A stretch of 64,000 nt of DNA from UBA12087 sp964370815. GTDB taxonomy: Bacteria; Chloroflexota; Anaerolineae; Anaerolineales; Villigracilaceae. Below, one piece after another: positions 39,617 to 49,049 of the stretch. The stretch is from assembly GCA_964370815.1 (NCBI GenBank), contig CAYJKQ010000010.1:27402-91401 (forward strand), given 5' to 3'. The notes under the pieces are model-generated. The model did no database searches, was not told the DNA's origin, and was given only the letters and a program-made list of their open reading frames with translations. The first letter of the stretch is position 1; the number at the start of each line of letters is the position of its first letter. Both the position numbers and the translations under genes were made by a program.

Positions 39617-42600
39617 TCAATGTCTGCGCCGTTTTTTCTTCTGGCTGACTTTAGCAACCTGGCTTTCAGGAGGTGCTTCAGTGCTGGATTCATCTTGCAG
39701 GGAACTCTGCATTCGCGGAGTGTATAAGAAAATTCGGCTGATCACAGCAGAACGGATGTCTCCTAATAAATTCTGGAATAAATGCGAGGCTTGTCCTTTA
39801 TATTGTACCAGTGGATCACGTTGGGCATAAGCTTCCAGACCGATCGAAATCCGTAAGGATTCCACCCTCGTCAGGTAATCCACCCACAATTCGGATATGG
39901 CACCCAATAATATTTGACGATAGATCTGGGTTTGCGTGCGCTTCCCCAATTCACTCACCACAGCCAGGCGCTCTTGTTCATTTAATTCCGGCAGAGGCAG
40001 GTTCATACGATCTGCGGAGATTTCTTTGTCCTGCAGCATTTTGACTGCCGTGGCAATTTGTGGAAGATCAATCAACCTGGGCACACTCTGGTTCTGTGTC
40101 AAACGCAGCCATTCACTTTCACCCCAGGTGCGCCGAACGATGTCCCGGGCTTCTTCCAGATGCTCCATCACATCTTCCATTACTTGATCCGGATCGATGT
40201 TCTCCATCAACCTGGCAGCCAGGTAAAGATAACTGAAACGAACGGTAATATGTTGTACCTGGCGATGAGTTTTATTATCAAAAACGGTCCTGCGACCCTG
40301 GGCAATTGTATTTAACAGGCGAATTCTTCCACTGTCATCCTGGGTCTCCGAGCGCTGGAAGATAACATCCAGATCACGTAGTACCAGACCATTCTCACCC
40401 ACCAGGTTTTCTTTCCGTTTTTCAAGATCAGCTTCCATGGCTTTCAGAACCTGGTATTCGATCTCATCCCAATCAAGACCCTGCAGACTGGATTTATTCA
40501 GGTCCAATGGATTTCCCAGACGATTTTCAATGGCGCCCAGCAAGCGTGTGATGGTGATATCTGTTAAAAAGTTCTCCACTTGGGTTTTTATCGTTTCTTG
40601 TAGTTCGCGCGGATCTTCTGTCAGTGTCCGCATCTGTTCAGAAGTCAGTCGAACTGGCAGGCGCGCCAACCCGGAGATCTCATCCAGGATTTCCTGGGCG
40701 CGACGGGGAGTTTCGTCATCATTGTCTTCATACGCATCGAAAAAAGTATCCAGGAGTTCAGCCCGTTCATTGACTTGTTTTTCCAGGCTTTCACCGGTAC
40801 GATTTGCCAGGTCCTGCGTGGCTGTCAGAAAATGTTCCTGTTCGAGCTCAATGGCTAGTCTGGTCATCTCCAGAACAGAAGTCCGCAGGTCCTGCCCGGA
40901 TTCTTCGAGTTCATTCAAGAGTAACCGGTATGAAAAGGTTGGAAAAATTCCATCCGCATAAGGTATAAATGGTTGAATTTGATCCAGCCATGCCAATAAA
41001 CGCCAGGGACCTTCTTCATCCTTCAGGGCAGCCGGTACCCTCTGTTGAATTTCTCCGTTAAGTAATTCATCCACATCTTCGGTCAGGTCATCTTTTTCAA
41101 AAACCCGGTCACGTTGGGAATAGATGCGCATACGTTGAGCATTGAGGACATCATCATATTCCAATAAATGCTTGCGGACATCAAAGTTTGCGCCTTCCAC
41201 CCGGTGCTGGGACTGTTCAATGATGCCAGTGACCATCCGGTGTTCAAGCGGATATGCATCATCGATGTGCAGGCGCTCCATCATATTCTTAACCTGCTCT
41301 CCACCAAACATTCGCATCAGGTCATCTTCCAGGGAAAGGTAAAAACGTGATGAACCAGGGTCCCCCTGACGACCTGCACGACCACGCAATTGGTTATCGA
41401 TCCGGCGCGATTCGTGGCGCTCAGAGCCGATCACATGCAACCCTCCCAGGGAACGGACTTTTTCCATGTCTTCGAAGTATTGAAGGAAATACTTGATCTC
41501 AGTTTCATAAATACCAAAGGAGGCTGGATCAAGTTTTAGCAATGCCTGGCGTCGTTCTTCCAAAGACATTTCGTAGGGTTCGTCATAACCAGCCTTGCGC
41601 AGGACCCGGTGGACAATGATCAGGACTTCTTCAGCGATCTCACCGCCCAGCTTAATATCGACACCACGCCCGGCCATGTTGGTGGCAATCGTCACGGATC
41701 CAAATGCACCTGCTCCAGCGATCACCTGGCTCTCTTCTGTATGTTTGCGTGCGTTCAAAACTTGGTTGGAAACACCGCCTTGTAGGATCATTTTCAGACG
41801 AGGTTCATCTTCGGGGGACAAACCCAGAAACTCGATCAGAAGGTCAATATTGGCAGGTTCTTCAAGATTTAGGGAGAGCCCCAGCTCGCGGCTCAATGGA
41901 CGTAGATCATTGGGCTGAATTTTTTCAAGCGGCTTGTTAAATTCTGCAAGTTCCGAGATCAATCGCCCGTCTTCCTCTCGATCGTTGGCTCTTAACCAGG
42001 CTTTTCGGATCAGATGGATTTGCAAAAGACGACGCACCGGTTCGGCCCGCAGGCGGTTGGATAGGCGGTCAGAGCCTTCAACCGAAGTTGTTCCCACCAG
42101 CAAAGGTCGCCCCTTGATATTGTAAGTGATGATCTCAAGCACCAGGGCACGCATCTTTGCTTCTACAGTGCGGTAGATGACATCCGGGTAATCCTTGCGC
42201 TTCCAGAAGACCGGTGTGGAAGTGGGGTCATCTTCTCGTGCATAACAGGTATATTTATAATTAAATTCGTCCTGAGCTTGTACTTCCACCAGGTCCGCAT
42301 TGTTGTTGGCAACCTGGTATTCCAGGTTGGTGGGAACGGATAGGACTTCCAGTTTATAGATCTCTGAAAATTCTTCCGCTTCTGTTAAGGCGGTACCCGT
42401 CATGCCAGCCAGTTTTTTGTACATCCGAAAATAATTTTGTAAAGTGATGGTGGCGTAGGTGATATTCTCCGGTTCCACCTTTACACCTTCTTTTGCTTCA
42501 ACAGCTTGATGGAGACCATCCGACCAGCGACGCCCCGGCATCAGCCTCCCGGTAAACTCGTCCACAATTACCACCTTGCCTCCCTGCACAAGGTAGTCCT

Positions 42601-43654
42601 TATTGCGATGGAACAGGAACTGGGCGCGTAAGGCTTGTTCAAGGTAGCCCAACAGGCGTGCCTGCTCAGGCGTTACATCTTCGGGGCGTTCAGGATCGCG
42701 CAACGGTTGACCTAGAAGCTGCTCGATATGGACAGTACCCACTTCGGTCATGGAGATGCTGCGATCCTTCTCGCTGATCTCGTAATCTTCTTCTTTCAAT
42801 TGCCGCACCAATTGTGCCATGCGACCATACCATTCCACATCCCCGGAGGCAGGTCCTGAAATGATGAGCGGTGTGCGGGCTTCATCGATCAGCACATTGT
42901 CCACTTCATCCACGATGGCATAATGGTGTCCACGTTGGACCCGGTCTGCCATGTTCATGGTCATGTTGTCGCGCAGATAATCGAATCCGAATTCACTATT
43001 GGTACCGTAGACGACATCAGCATCATAGGCCAGTTTTCGATCCACAAGCCGCAGCTTGTCTTGATCTTCTCTGGCGGATTCTCGTTCGGGGTCATAAACA
43101 AAGGCTTTCTTGCCATTCTCTGTGGCAGATGCCATCTGTAAAACACCAATACTGAGACCCAGAAAATGATAGACCTGTGCCATCCAGCGTGCATCGCGTC
43201 GTGCCAGGTAGTCGTTGACCGTGATCAGGTGTACACCTTTTCCGGTGAGCGCATTCAGATAAATTGGTAAAGTAGCTACCAGGGTCTTGCCTTCACCCGT
43301 CCGCATCTCAGAGATCTGGCCGCGGTGAAGCACGGTTGCCCCGATCAACTGCACATCGTAAGGGCGTTGACCCAGGGTGCGTTTGCTGGCTTCCCGCACA
43401 GTTGCAAAAGCCTCCAGCAGGATCTCATCCAGAACTTCAGCCTGGGCTTGAAGGATTTCTTTTTCATCCTGGAGACCATCCAATGCTGCCGCAATTCGTT
43501 CCTTAAATAAAAAGGTCTTCTGTTGGAGTTCAGCGTCGCTCAGAGCTTCATACTCTGCTTCCAACGCATTAACCTGGGCAACCACCTCACCCAGTTTTTC
43601 TATCTCTTTTTTATTGGGGTCTCCCCCGAAAATACTGACAAATTTTCTAAGCAT
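39617..43654 (-). CDS. secA: Protein translocase subunit SecA, long form
   Basis: A 1345-residue SecA, against about 840-900 usually. Motor motifs: GEGKTLVATLP (120-130), VDEVDNVLIDEARTP (248-262), VGTTSVEGSDRLS (520-532), IATNMAGRGVDIKLGG and GRAGRQGDPGSS. Between LSNRL and QVLNARKHTEES (roughly 536-630) is an insert of about 90 residues, in the second nucleotide-binding domain. The long C-terminal region has no CxCxSG zinc motif and ends in KKKRRRH. SecA drives preproteins through SecYEG. The minus-strand extended -10 box TGCTATAAT is at 43683-43675. Confidence 0.95.
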   Translation of the reverse strand: MLRKFVSIFGGDPNKKEIEKLGEVVAQVNALEAEYEALSDAELQQKTFLFKERIAAALDGLQDEKEILQAQAEVLDEILLEAFATVREASKRTLGQRPYDVQLIGATVLHRGQISEMRTGEGKTLVATLPIYLNALTGKGVHLITVNDYLARRDARWMAQVYHFLGLSIGVLQMASATENGKKAFVYDPERESAREDQDKLRLVDRKLAYDADVVYGTNSEFGFDYLRDNMTMNMADRVQRGHHYAIVDEVDNVLIDEARTPLIISGPASGDVEWYGRMAQLVRQLKEEDYEISEKDRSISMTEVGTVHIEQLLGQPLRDPERPEDVTPEQARLLGYLEQALRAQFLFHRNKDYLVQGGKVVIVDEFTGRLMPGRRWSDGLHQAVEAKEGVKVEPENITYATITLQNYFRMYKKLAGMTGTALTEAEEFSEIYKLEVLSVPTNLEYQVANNNADLVEVQAQDEFNYKYTCYAREDDPTSTPVFWKRKDYPDVIYRTVEAKMRALVLEIITYNIKGRPLLVGTTSVEGSDRLSNRLRAEPVRRLLQIHLIRKAWLRANDREEDGRLISELAEFNKPLEKIQPNDLRPLSRELGLSLNLEEPANIDLLIEFLGLSPEDEPRLKMILQGGVSNQVLNARKHTEESQVIAGAGAFGSVTIATNMAGRGVDIKLGGEIAEEVLIIVHRVLRKAGYDEPYEMSLEERRQALLKLDPASFGIYETEIKYFLQYFEDMEKVRSLGGLHVIGSERHESRRIDNQLRGRAGRQGDPGSSRFYLSLEDDLMRMFGGEQVKNMMERLHIDDAYPLEHRMVTGIIEQSQHRVEGANFDVRKHLLEYDDVLNAQRMRIYSQRDRVFEKDDLTEDVDELLNGEIQQRVPAALKDEEGPWRLLAWLDQIQPFIPYADGIFPTFSYRLLLNELEESGQDLRTSVLEMTRLAIELEQEHFLTATQDLANRTGESLEKQVNERAELLDTFFDAYEDNDDETPRRAQEILDEISGLARLPVRLTSEQMRTLTEDPRELQETIKTQVENFLTDITITRLLGAIENRLGNPLDLNKSSLQGLDWDEIEYQVLKAMEADLEKRKENLVGENGLVLRDLDVIFQRSETQDDSGRIRLLNTIAQGRRTVFDNKTHRQVQHITVRFSYLYLAARLMENIDPDQVMEDVMEHLEEARDIVRRTWGESEWLRLTQNQSVPRLIDLPQIATAVKMLQDKEISADRMNLPLPELNEQERLAVVSELGKRTQTQIYRQILLGAISELWVDYLTRVESLRISIGLEAYAQRDPLVQYKGQASHLFQNLLGDIRSAVISRIFLYTPRMQSSLQDESSTEAPPESQVAKVSQKKKRRRH

Positions 43655-43674
43655 GGATTCCCTTTCGAATTGCG

Positions 43675-43683
43675 ATTATAGCA
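43675..43683 (-). promoter_or_regulatory. Extended -10 promoter of secA
   Basis: TGCTATAAT on the minus strand, 20 bases before the ATG at 43654. The extended TGn compensates for a poor -35. Confidence 0.5.
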
Positions 43684-43732
43684 TAAGGAGTTTCCTGAAT
43701 ATCTTAGTTTTTTGTTAATATTGACAAAAGAA

Positions 43733-43764
43733 AACTCCTTCAGAAATTTCATGCTAAAGGAGTT
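43733..43764 (-). terminator. Hairpin terminator of the nitroreductase gene
   Basis: AACTCCTT (43733-43740) and AAAGGAGTT (43756-43764) pair; on the minus strand a TTTTCTTTT run follows. The string AAGGAGTTT is also present at 43684-43692 upstream of secA, so alternative pairings exist. Confidence 0.5.
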
Positions 43765-43831
43765 AAAAGTTTGAAACTTCAAATAAGAATTTTGCTTTTA
43801 CTATATGGCTGTCAGCCTCAAAATGGAGAGA

Positions 43832-44590
43832 CTATTTCTTTCTCCAGTCCATTCCACACTTGGACAATTGATCCAGTAATTCATCCGGATCTTTCAGCCA
43901 CTGTCCCCATTTTCGTGAAATGTGCTCAGTCCAGGAATAATCATCATAAGTGAAGGTATCTTCTCGATCATCTTCTAATTTAATTTTGGCTTTTTGTTTC
44001 TTGTAATAACCCTGCGCCAGGTAACCTTCATCCATTGTCTGCATGGCTTCTGTAAGCATATCTTCTGTGATCTTGTACTCATCTTCAAATAAGGTAAAGG
44101 CGAGTGGATAACGCGGCCGTGGTGGGAATTTTTCTGCCGTGTATCCCATTGTCAACTGCACGAGGGGAAAAACTCCATCGGGAAGGTGATATTCCTTTTT
44201 TATGCGTTCCGCCCGATAAGGAGTCGATCCCAGGAAACAGCTCCCCAACCCTAGGCTCTCACCAGCCGTGACCATATTTTGAGCCATCAGGGCAGCATCC
44301 TGGATCCCGAAGAACAACATTCCCAGGTCATTGGATACGCGCTTCCAACCGCGTCGACCCATGAATAGTTCAAGTTTATAAAGATCGACACAGATGGTGA
44401 ACAACAAGGTTCCGCCAAAAGGCAATCTAGGTTTTCGAGAAAGCAAAACACTGTAAAGCTGGGATGCAAAGGGTGCCTGCTGACCAGCCCTGACTATGGC
44501 TTCCAGGACTTCGTCGTCTGGTTTATCACGGGTGAATTTTCTTACTGATTTGTGATTGAGCAGGGTTTCAAGAACGAGGTTGGTTATCAT
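43832..44590 (-). CDS. Nitroreductase family protein (FMN-dependent)
   Basis: A 252-residue nitroreductase-fold protein of the NfsA/FRP type, opening with LLNHKSVRKFTRDKPDDEVLEAIVRAGQQAPFASQ (the FMN phosphate-binding start and Arg/Ser loop) and a mid-protein GESLGLGSCFLGS. Members reduce flavins, quinones or nitro compounds with NADPH. The ATG at 44590 is preferred over 44602 because GGAGAG lies just before it. It is not in an operon. Physiological substrate unknown. Confidence 0.85.
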   Translation of the reverse strand: MITNLVLETLLNHKSVRKFTRDKPDDEVLEAIVRAGQQAPFASQLYSVLLSRKPRLPFGGTLLFTICVDLYKLELFMGRRGWKRVSNDLGMLFFGIQDAALMAQNMVTAGESLGLGSCFLGSTPYRAERIKKEYHLPDGVFPLVQLTMGYTAEKFPPRPRYPLAFTLFEDEYKITEDMLTEAMQTMDEGYLAQGYYKKQKAKIKLEDDREDTFTYDDYSWTEHISRKWGQWLKDPDELLDQLSKCGMDWRKK

Positions 44591-44772
44591 AATTCTCTCC
44601 ATGGATCCAAAAAATATTTGATTGCGTTGTTAGTCTGCCATCGTTCTGGTAGATCCAACCAAACCAGAACGAGCCCAGGAATTAATGGAAGCAGCGGATT
44701 GATTGTACTATGAGTGCGATTAAAATTCCTGTTCCCCATTGCCTCATAAATTATGGTAAAATCGCTCCGCTT

Positions 44773-44860
<88 letters not shown>

Positions 44861-44897
44861 TAATACTGGGTTGTCTGAAATGCTGATAATTGAACAT

Positions 44898-44989
44898 GGG
44901 GAGGTGCCAGAGTGGCCGATTGGGCTCGCCTGCTAAGTGAGTGCTGGGGTTAAACTCAGCCGCGGGTTCGAATCCCGCCCTCCCCGCCA
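44898..44989 (+). tRNA. tRNA-Ser (anticodon GCT)
   Basis: Class II tRNA. The acceptor GGGGAGG (44898-44904) pairs with CCTCCCC (44979-44985), discriminator G and an encoded CCA at 44987-44989. The anticodon loop CTGCTAA lies in CTCGC/GTGAG and reads GCT. It follows the first tRNA-Ser by 38 bases. Confidence 0.95.
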
Positions 44990-44998
44990 CAGATTTCG

Positions 44999-45027
44999 AA
45001 AGACGCGTCCAAAAAGGCGTGTCTTTT
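44999..45027 (+). terminator. Terminator after the tRNA-Ser pair
   Basis: AAAGACGCG and CGTGTCTTT form a 9-bp stem with one wobble pair, with an eight-base loop rich in A, ending in TTTT. Confidence 0.65.
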
Positions 45028-45153
45028 CGATTAACGCAAATGCCACATCCATCACGTCCCCACCCGGGATGTTAATTGAATCCGCTTTCCTGCTATAAAT
45101 TCAATTTAAATTTGTTAAATTTACCGTAAATACTCAAGATTGGTATTTTGCTG

Positions 45154-46476
45154 TTATTTGGGATGGAACCCATCCATATAACCTTTGATCTCCGGCACAG
45201 AAGTCAGTTTATCATAGAAGAAATTGTTGACCACATTGATCACTTCAGCGCGGGCGGCTTCAGCATCCGGGTTTAACTCCTTGTTGGTATGCTGATCTTT
45301 GAGAGCATCTCGCATTCGAAGAAGCAACCGCACGATCTCGGTTTCCTGGTCACCTTCCAGAGCTGAGATGACGGAAAAAATTAACTGGTCGGTTTGGGAC
45401 AGCATTTGCTCATGTGTGATTGGCGAAGTTGGATTACAGCAGTCCTCTATGGTGCGTATCAATGACCAGACCTGGTAAAGCATGGAGGCTGGTTCATCAA
45501 ACAGCTCCCGGATGAAGGATGCCTCGCCATAGCGTCCGGTCAAGCGAAAAATGTTGTACATACGCTTGGCAGCTTTGCCGTAATTAACTTGCTTGTTCAG
45601 ATATTTGTTGACTTCCCCTTCAAGTTGACCGACATATTCATCCAGGGCATTAGCCGAGACATGCTGGGCAAGCTTGGAAAAGATGGGCACCGATTCAGCT
45701 TCCAGGTAGACCTCCTGAAAATACGGGTCCAGGTAGCCATCCAGTGGTGTGATGGTGCCATCCGGAGCTTCCCAGGTTACATCCAGCATATTGCTGGCAT
45801 TCGCCAGTGAACCGCGTACCGGATCGGCGATGATCCAATCCAGCTTACACCAGCCGGGTTCATCGCAGACCTCATCCCACCGTACAACGATGGGTTGACC
45901 TTCCGGTGAGAACCCCTCAAACTGTCCTGCAACGACTTCGGTAGCGATCCATGAAATTGGAGTTCCTTTGCGTTGCAATTCTCCATTCTTTACTGTATCG
46001 ACTGGATATGAACCAAACTTGACCTCGATCAATTGGTAAGTGGGACCTTTCAGGGTATCGATAACTTTAGTGCGCATGATCTCAGCCAGGATGTGACAAG
46101 CTTCCATCTTGGATGGCGCGATGATGTTGACACGCTCGAAAAAATCGCAATCACCAGGATAGGTCTGGATCTTGGATTGCGCCGCCGAACCGGAAAGTGC
46201 CAGGGCTGTCTCTATCCGCCCGGGTTGATCTGCAAATTCCACCAGCCGTCCGATCTTTCGGAAGTGCTCCAGGTCATCCGGGCTGAAATCCAGCATACTG
46301 ACTTTGTGACCGAACACACCGGTGCGCGCATCGTGCACCATACCTCCCGCACCGTCTTGGGCAGCCATTGCAGATAACCATTGCAATGCTTCTTCCTCAT
46401 CCAATTCAACACCCATCCGCTTGGCGGAATCAAGGATCCGTTTCAGATCTTTTGTGGGATTTTTAGATTTGCTCAT
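45154..46476 (-). CDS. Uncharacterised protein with a nucleotidyltransferase-like GS...DxD motif
   Basis: A 440-residue protein not assigned to a named family by me. LSGSAAQSKIQTYPGDCDFFE (95-115) fits the pol-beta nucleotidyltransferase signature: GS at 96-97, then Asp109 and Asp111 as DxD. A later Asp, for example in CKLDWIIAD, could be the third metal ligand. The second half is helical. The enzyme might add nucleotides to RNA, protein or a small molecule, but its target is unknown. GGAG precedes the ATG. It follows the DEDD exonuclease on the same strand with 96 bases between. Confidence 0.55.
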   Translation of the reverse strand: MSKSKNPTKDLKRILDSAKRMGVELDEEEALQWLSAMAAQDGAGGMVHDARTGVFGHKVSMLDFSPDDLEHFRKIGRLVEFADQPGRIETALALSGSAAQSKIQTYPGDCDFFERVNIIAPSKMEACHILAEIMRTKVIDTLKGPTYQLIEVKFGSYPVDTVKNGELQRKGTPISWIATEVVAGQFEGFSPEGQPIVVRWDEVCDEPGWCKLDWIIADPVRGSLANASNMLDVTWEAPDGTITPLDGYLDPYFQEVYLEAESVPIFSKLAQHVSANALDEYVGQLEGEVNKYLNKQVNYGKAAKRMYNIFRLTGRYGEASFIRELFDEPASMLYQVWSLIRTIEDCCNPTSPITHEQMLSQTDQLIFSVISALEGDQETEIVRLLLRMRDALKDQHTNKELNPDAEAARAEVINVVNNFFYDKLTSVPEIKGYMDGFHPK

Positions 46477-46572
46477 CTATTCTCTCCTTTATTGGAATAA
46501 AAGGTTAAAGACGATGATATTGTACTATCTTTCTAATGGTTGCTGGATGTCCCTGGAACTTCCGGAATTATC

Positions 46573-47142
46573 TTATTCTGGTTCCCTTTTTGCAGACCTG
46601 GCGAGCATTTTCTCAAAGATCTCTGCCTGGTCAATGGCATCCTGCAAAGCGTGATGGCTGAGTTGCCTTTTCTTAAGAAAATGTTCGCCGATATTCCACA
46701 TACTGGTCTGCGACCAGGGCACACCTTCCTGTCCCATGAAATAGGACTTTATATCTAGGGCAGCATGTCCAAATGGATTATGACCCACATAGTTAAAAAA
46801 ATATTCATTAACGAACATCCAGTCGAAAGGAGCATTAAAGGCAACAAAGAGCGGACGACGGTCTGCGGGGATAACCTCCTTCAACCAGTCAGCAAAACTC
46901 AGCATGGCAACTTTGGGTTCAATTCCTTCCCCTGCCAGCCTTTCCATGGAAAGATTGCTGATGGCGAGGGCTTCGGATAGAAATTTATCTTTGTCGGGCT
47001 TTAACTCAACGTAGAATTTATGTCTGGGCTCACCAATGGTGCAAGCTCCGATGGATAACATGGCATATTGGCTGGGGATGGGGCCGGCAGTTTCAACATC
47101 TATTGAGATATAAGCTTCGACAAATAGGGGGGCGATGGGCAT
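46573..47142 (-). CDS. DEDD 3'-5' exonuclease (RNase T/DnaQ-like)
   Basis: A 189-residue DEDD-fold nuclease. YISIDVETAGPIP holds the first Asp and Glu, FVAFNAPFDWMFV the second Asp region, and HHALQDAIDQAE the His/Asp of the DEDDh type. It degrades single-stranded DNA or RNA from the 3' end. ATG 47142 is chosen: a TATAAT lies seven bases before it (47155-47150) and an ATG at 47151 would lie inside that -10 box. It is just downstream of holA, so it may act as a proofreading or repair partner, which is inference. Confidence 0.85.
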   Translation of the reverse strand: MPIAPLFVEAYISIDVETAGPIPSQYAMLSIGACTIGEPRHKFYVELKPDKDKFLSEALAISNLSMERLAGEGIEPKVAMLSFADWLKEVIPADRRPLFVAFNAPFDWMFVNEYFFNYVGHNPFGHAALDIKSYFMGQEGVPWSQTSMWNIGEHFLKKRQLSHHALQDAIDQAEIFEKMLARSAKREPE

Positions 47143-47149
47143 GGCAAGC

Positions 47150-47155
47150 ATTATA
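47150..47155 (-). promoter_or_regulatory. -10 box of the exonuclease gene, leaderless candidate
   Basis: TATAAT on the minus strand is followed by seven bases and then ATG. No ribosome site is present and no strong -35 box. Confidence 0.45.
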
Positions 47156-47180
47156 CATTATTAGACAGGTACAACAGCAC

Positions 47181-48191
47181 TCACATGGACAGCTCAACTA
47201 CCAACAGATCCAGGGCAAGGTCTATGCTCATTTGACCGGTTTTGATTCCTTCATCTATGTCCAACAGGCGGTGATAGATAAGCTCCAATCCAGCAAGATC
47301 AAATCGCCTGCCCTGCCCGATCAATTTTCCAGCCACAAAAGGATGCAAATGGTGTTCACGCACAAGAACATCCTGTCCACCCCCGGCATCCATAATTTCT
47401 CGCGTTAAGATCAGAAGACGAAATTGACGAATAACCATCCCCCACAATGGGAAGGGATCCTCAGTTTGAAGCAGTTGTTGCAACACACTTTGCGCCTGGT
47501 GACCATCTTTGTTTCCAAGAGCATCCACCAATGCAAACACATCCTGCTGGGAGGTGACGATGCTGACTTTCTCGACATCCTGCACGGTAATATTACGTTC
47601 ATAATTTACATATTCCAGTAATTTGGCTATTTCCTGTGCAGCAATTCGCGTATTCTCTCCGACCATTTCAGCAAGTTTTGAGGCGGCAGCAGATTCAATT
47701 CTGACCTGCTTTTTGATATTCCCGGTCTGTTTCTTGGTTTCCTGAATGAGCCAATTCGGCAGGTCCCCGCGAGTCGGGTTATTTAATTCCTGGCTATGGA
47801 TCTTGACCCCTTCATTTGATTTGGTTGTCAATTTACGAAGCCATTCATTCAAGCTTTTATTCTTATTCGCGGGGGTATCAAGTTCTTCCACCAGGATCAG
47901 GGTTGTGGTGGGCGGGATAGCTTCAATTAATGTCGTAAGTTTTTTGAGTTCCTTTGCGCCTTTAAATGCAAAGTAAGGATTTGCCAAAATTACCAACCTG
48001 TGGGTCGAAAGGAATGGGATGGCATTGGTCGCATTATTGAGTTCATTCATATTCAGATTGTGACCATCCAGGCGCGTGATATTCATCTCTGCCGTGGAGG
48101 ACTCACCCATCTCTTCGATTAATTGGCGGATCTTTTGTTGGATGGCAAGTTCATCTGTACCATATAAAACATGAACTATTGAACCATTCAT
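47181..48191 (-). CDS. holA: DNA polymerase III subunit delta
   Basis: A 336-residue clamp-loader delta subunit. The start MNGSIVHVLYGTDELAIQQKI and the central KLAEMVGENTRIAAQEIAKLLEY match HolA; it opens the beta clamp for loading. Length is as expected. It follows the DUF6391 gene by 18 bases and is followed by the exonuclease, making a short replication-related unit. Confidence 0.9.
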   Translation of the reverse strand: MNGSIVHVLYGTDELAIQQKIRQLIEEMGESSTAEMNITRLDGHNLNMNELNNATNAIPFLSTHRLVILANPYFAFKGAKELKKLTTLIEAIPPTTTLILVEELDTPANKNKSLNEWLRKLTTKSNEGVKIHSQELNNPTRGDLPNWLIQETKKQTGNIKKQVRIESAAASKLAEMVGENTRIAAQEIAKLLEYVNYERNITVQDVEKVSIVTSQQDVFALVDALGNKDGHQAQSVLQQLLQTEDPFPLWGMVIRQFRLLILTREIMDAGGGQDVLVREHHLHPFVAGKLIGQGRRFDLAGLELIYHRLLDIDEGIKTGQMSIDLALDLLVVELSM

Positions 48192-48209
48192 TTGGATTGG
48201 TTGCCTGGT

Positions 48210-48713
48210 TTAATCACTGGTAACAACCCGGTGCATGCAGAAATTTCCATACCTGATAGGGAAGATATCCACAATTTGAAGATTGGCTGGTTCACCGTTG
48301 GTGGTGATGCGTTCCTGGATGATCAGCCCTAAAGGTCGGGTAAAGATGATGGCCAGCGTTGCCAGAGAGATCAACACTGGCAGGCGTTCCAATTTTTCGC
48401 GTTTGTTCCTGGCACCGATCATTCCCAGCCATGCCAAAAATCCCGCTAAAATACCAGAGGTAACATAATTGGTGCCACAGTTGGGGTGAACAGCCAGGTG
48501 CTTTTCCCCATTTTGCATACGGTTTAAAGCCTGAAAAACGGCTGCCCTGAGTTGGTTGGTTTCCACTTCACCCAGCACAAAGAATCCTGCCGGGAAGGAA
48601 ATCCCCGCCAATGCAAGGGTTGGATTACTTAAGGCTAGGATGTTTAGGCTGGCATGTTCCAGCCCATGATTGCGGCGTATGCGTGAAATGACAGGTAGGT
48701 CGAGTATGCTCAT
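48210..48713 (-). CDS. DUF6391-like membrane protein
   Basis: A 167-residue protein. RRNHGLEHASLNILAL at the start and GEKHLAVHPNCGTNYVTSGILAGFLAW in the middle are the two conserved signatures of this uncharacterised family, with two to three membrane segments around. GGAGA precedes ATG 48713. Function unknown. Confidence 0.75.
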   Translation of the reverse strand: MSILDLPVISRIRRNHGLEHASLNILALSNPTLALAGISFPAGFFVLGEVETNQLRAAVFQALNRMQNGEKHLAVHPNCGTNYVTSGILAGFLAWLGMIGARNKREKLERLPVLISLATLAIIFTRPLGLIIQERITTNGEPANLQIVDIFPIRYGNFCMHRVVTSD

Positions 48714-49049
48714 GGTTTCTCCAATCGATTGACAGGATTATACACGCAAATAAATACCAACTTATGTCAGGAAAAGGCAACCCGAATAGATTTGCAAATT
48801 ACACAACACAGGCAGGCAAGACTTTGAATTAACAAGCGATATTACGCACCGCCCCGAATTAATTTATTATTCTGGCTCGTTTTTCGAAGATCTACCTGAC
48901 GATGGCGAATGGAGCCTTGTATAAGGAGATGTTACCATGGCAGGGTTCCCATTTCTTATTAAATTAAACAGTGAGCTAGAGTTTGACCCACACTGTAAAC
49001 TCTACCTCACACAATTAGCATGAAATAAACACTGATAAATTTAATGTAA
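48714..49049. other. 336-bp intergenic region with a small open frame
   Basis: Contains the 28-codon candidate at 48937-49023 (listed separately) and an inverted repeat TAGAGTTT (48977-48984) / AAACTCTA (48997-49004) inside it. Otherwise AT-rich and featureless. Confidence 0.4.
48937..49023 (+). CDS. Possible 28-residue small protein
   Basis: An ATG at 48937 lies eight bases after a perfect AAGGAG and is followed by an uninterrupted 28-residue frame starting MAGFPFLIKLNSELEFD. No family is recognised. The ribosome site is better than that of many known genes here, but a chance frame of this length is common, and part of it forms a stem. Confidence 0.3.
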   Translation: MAGFPFLIKLNSELEFDPHCKLYLTQLA

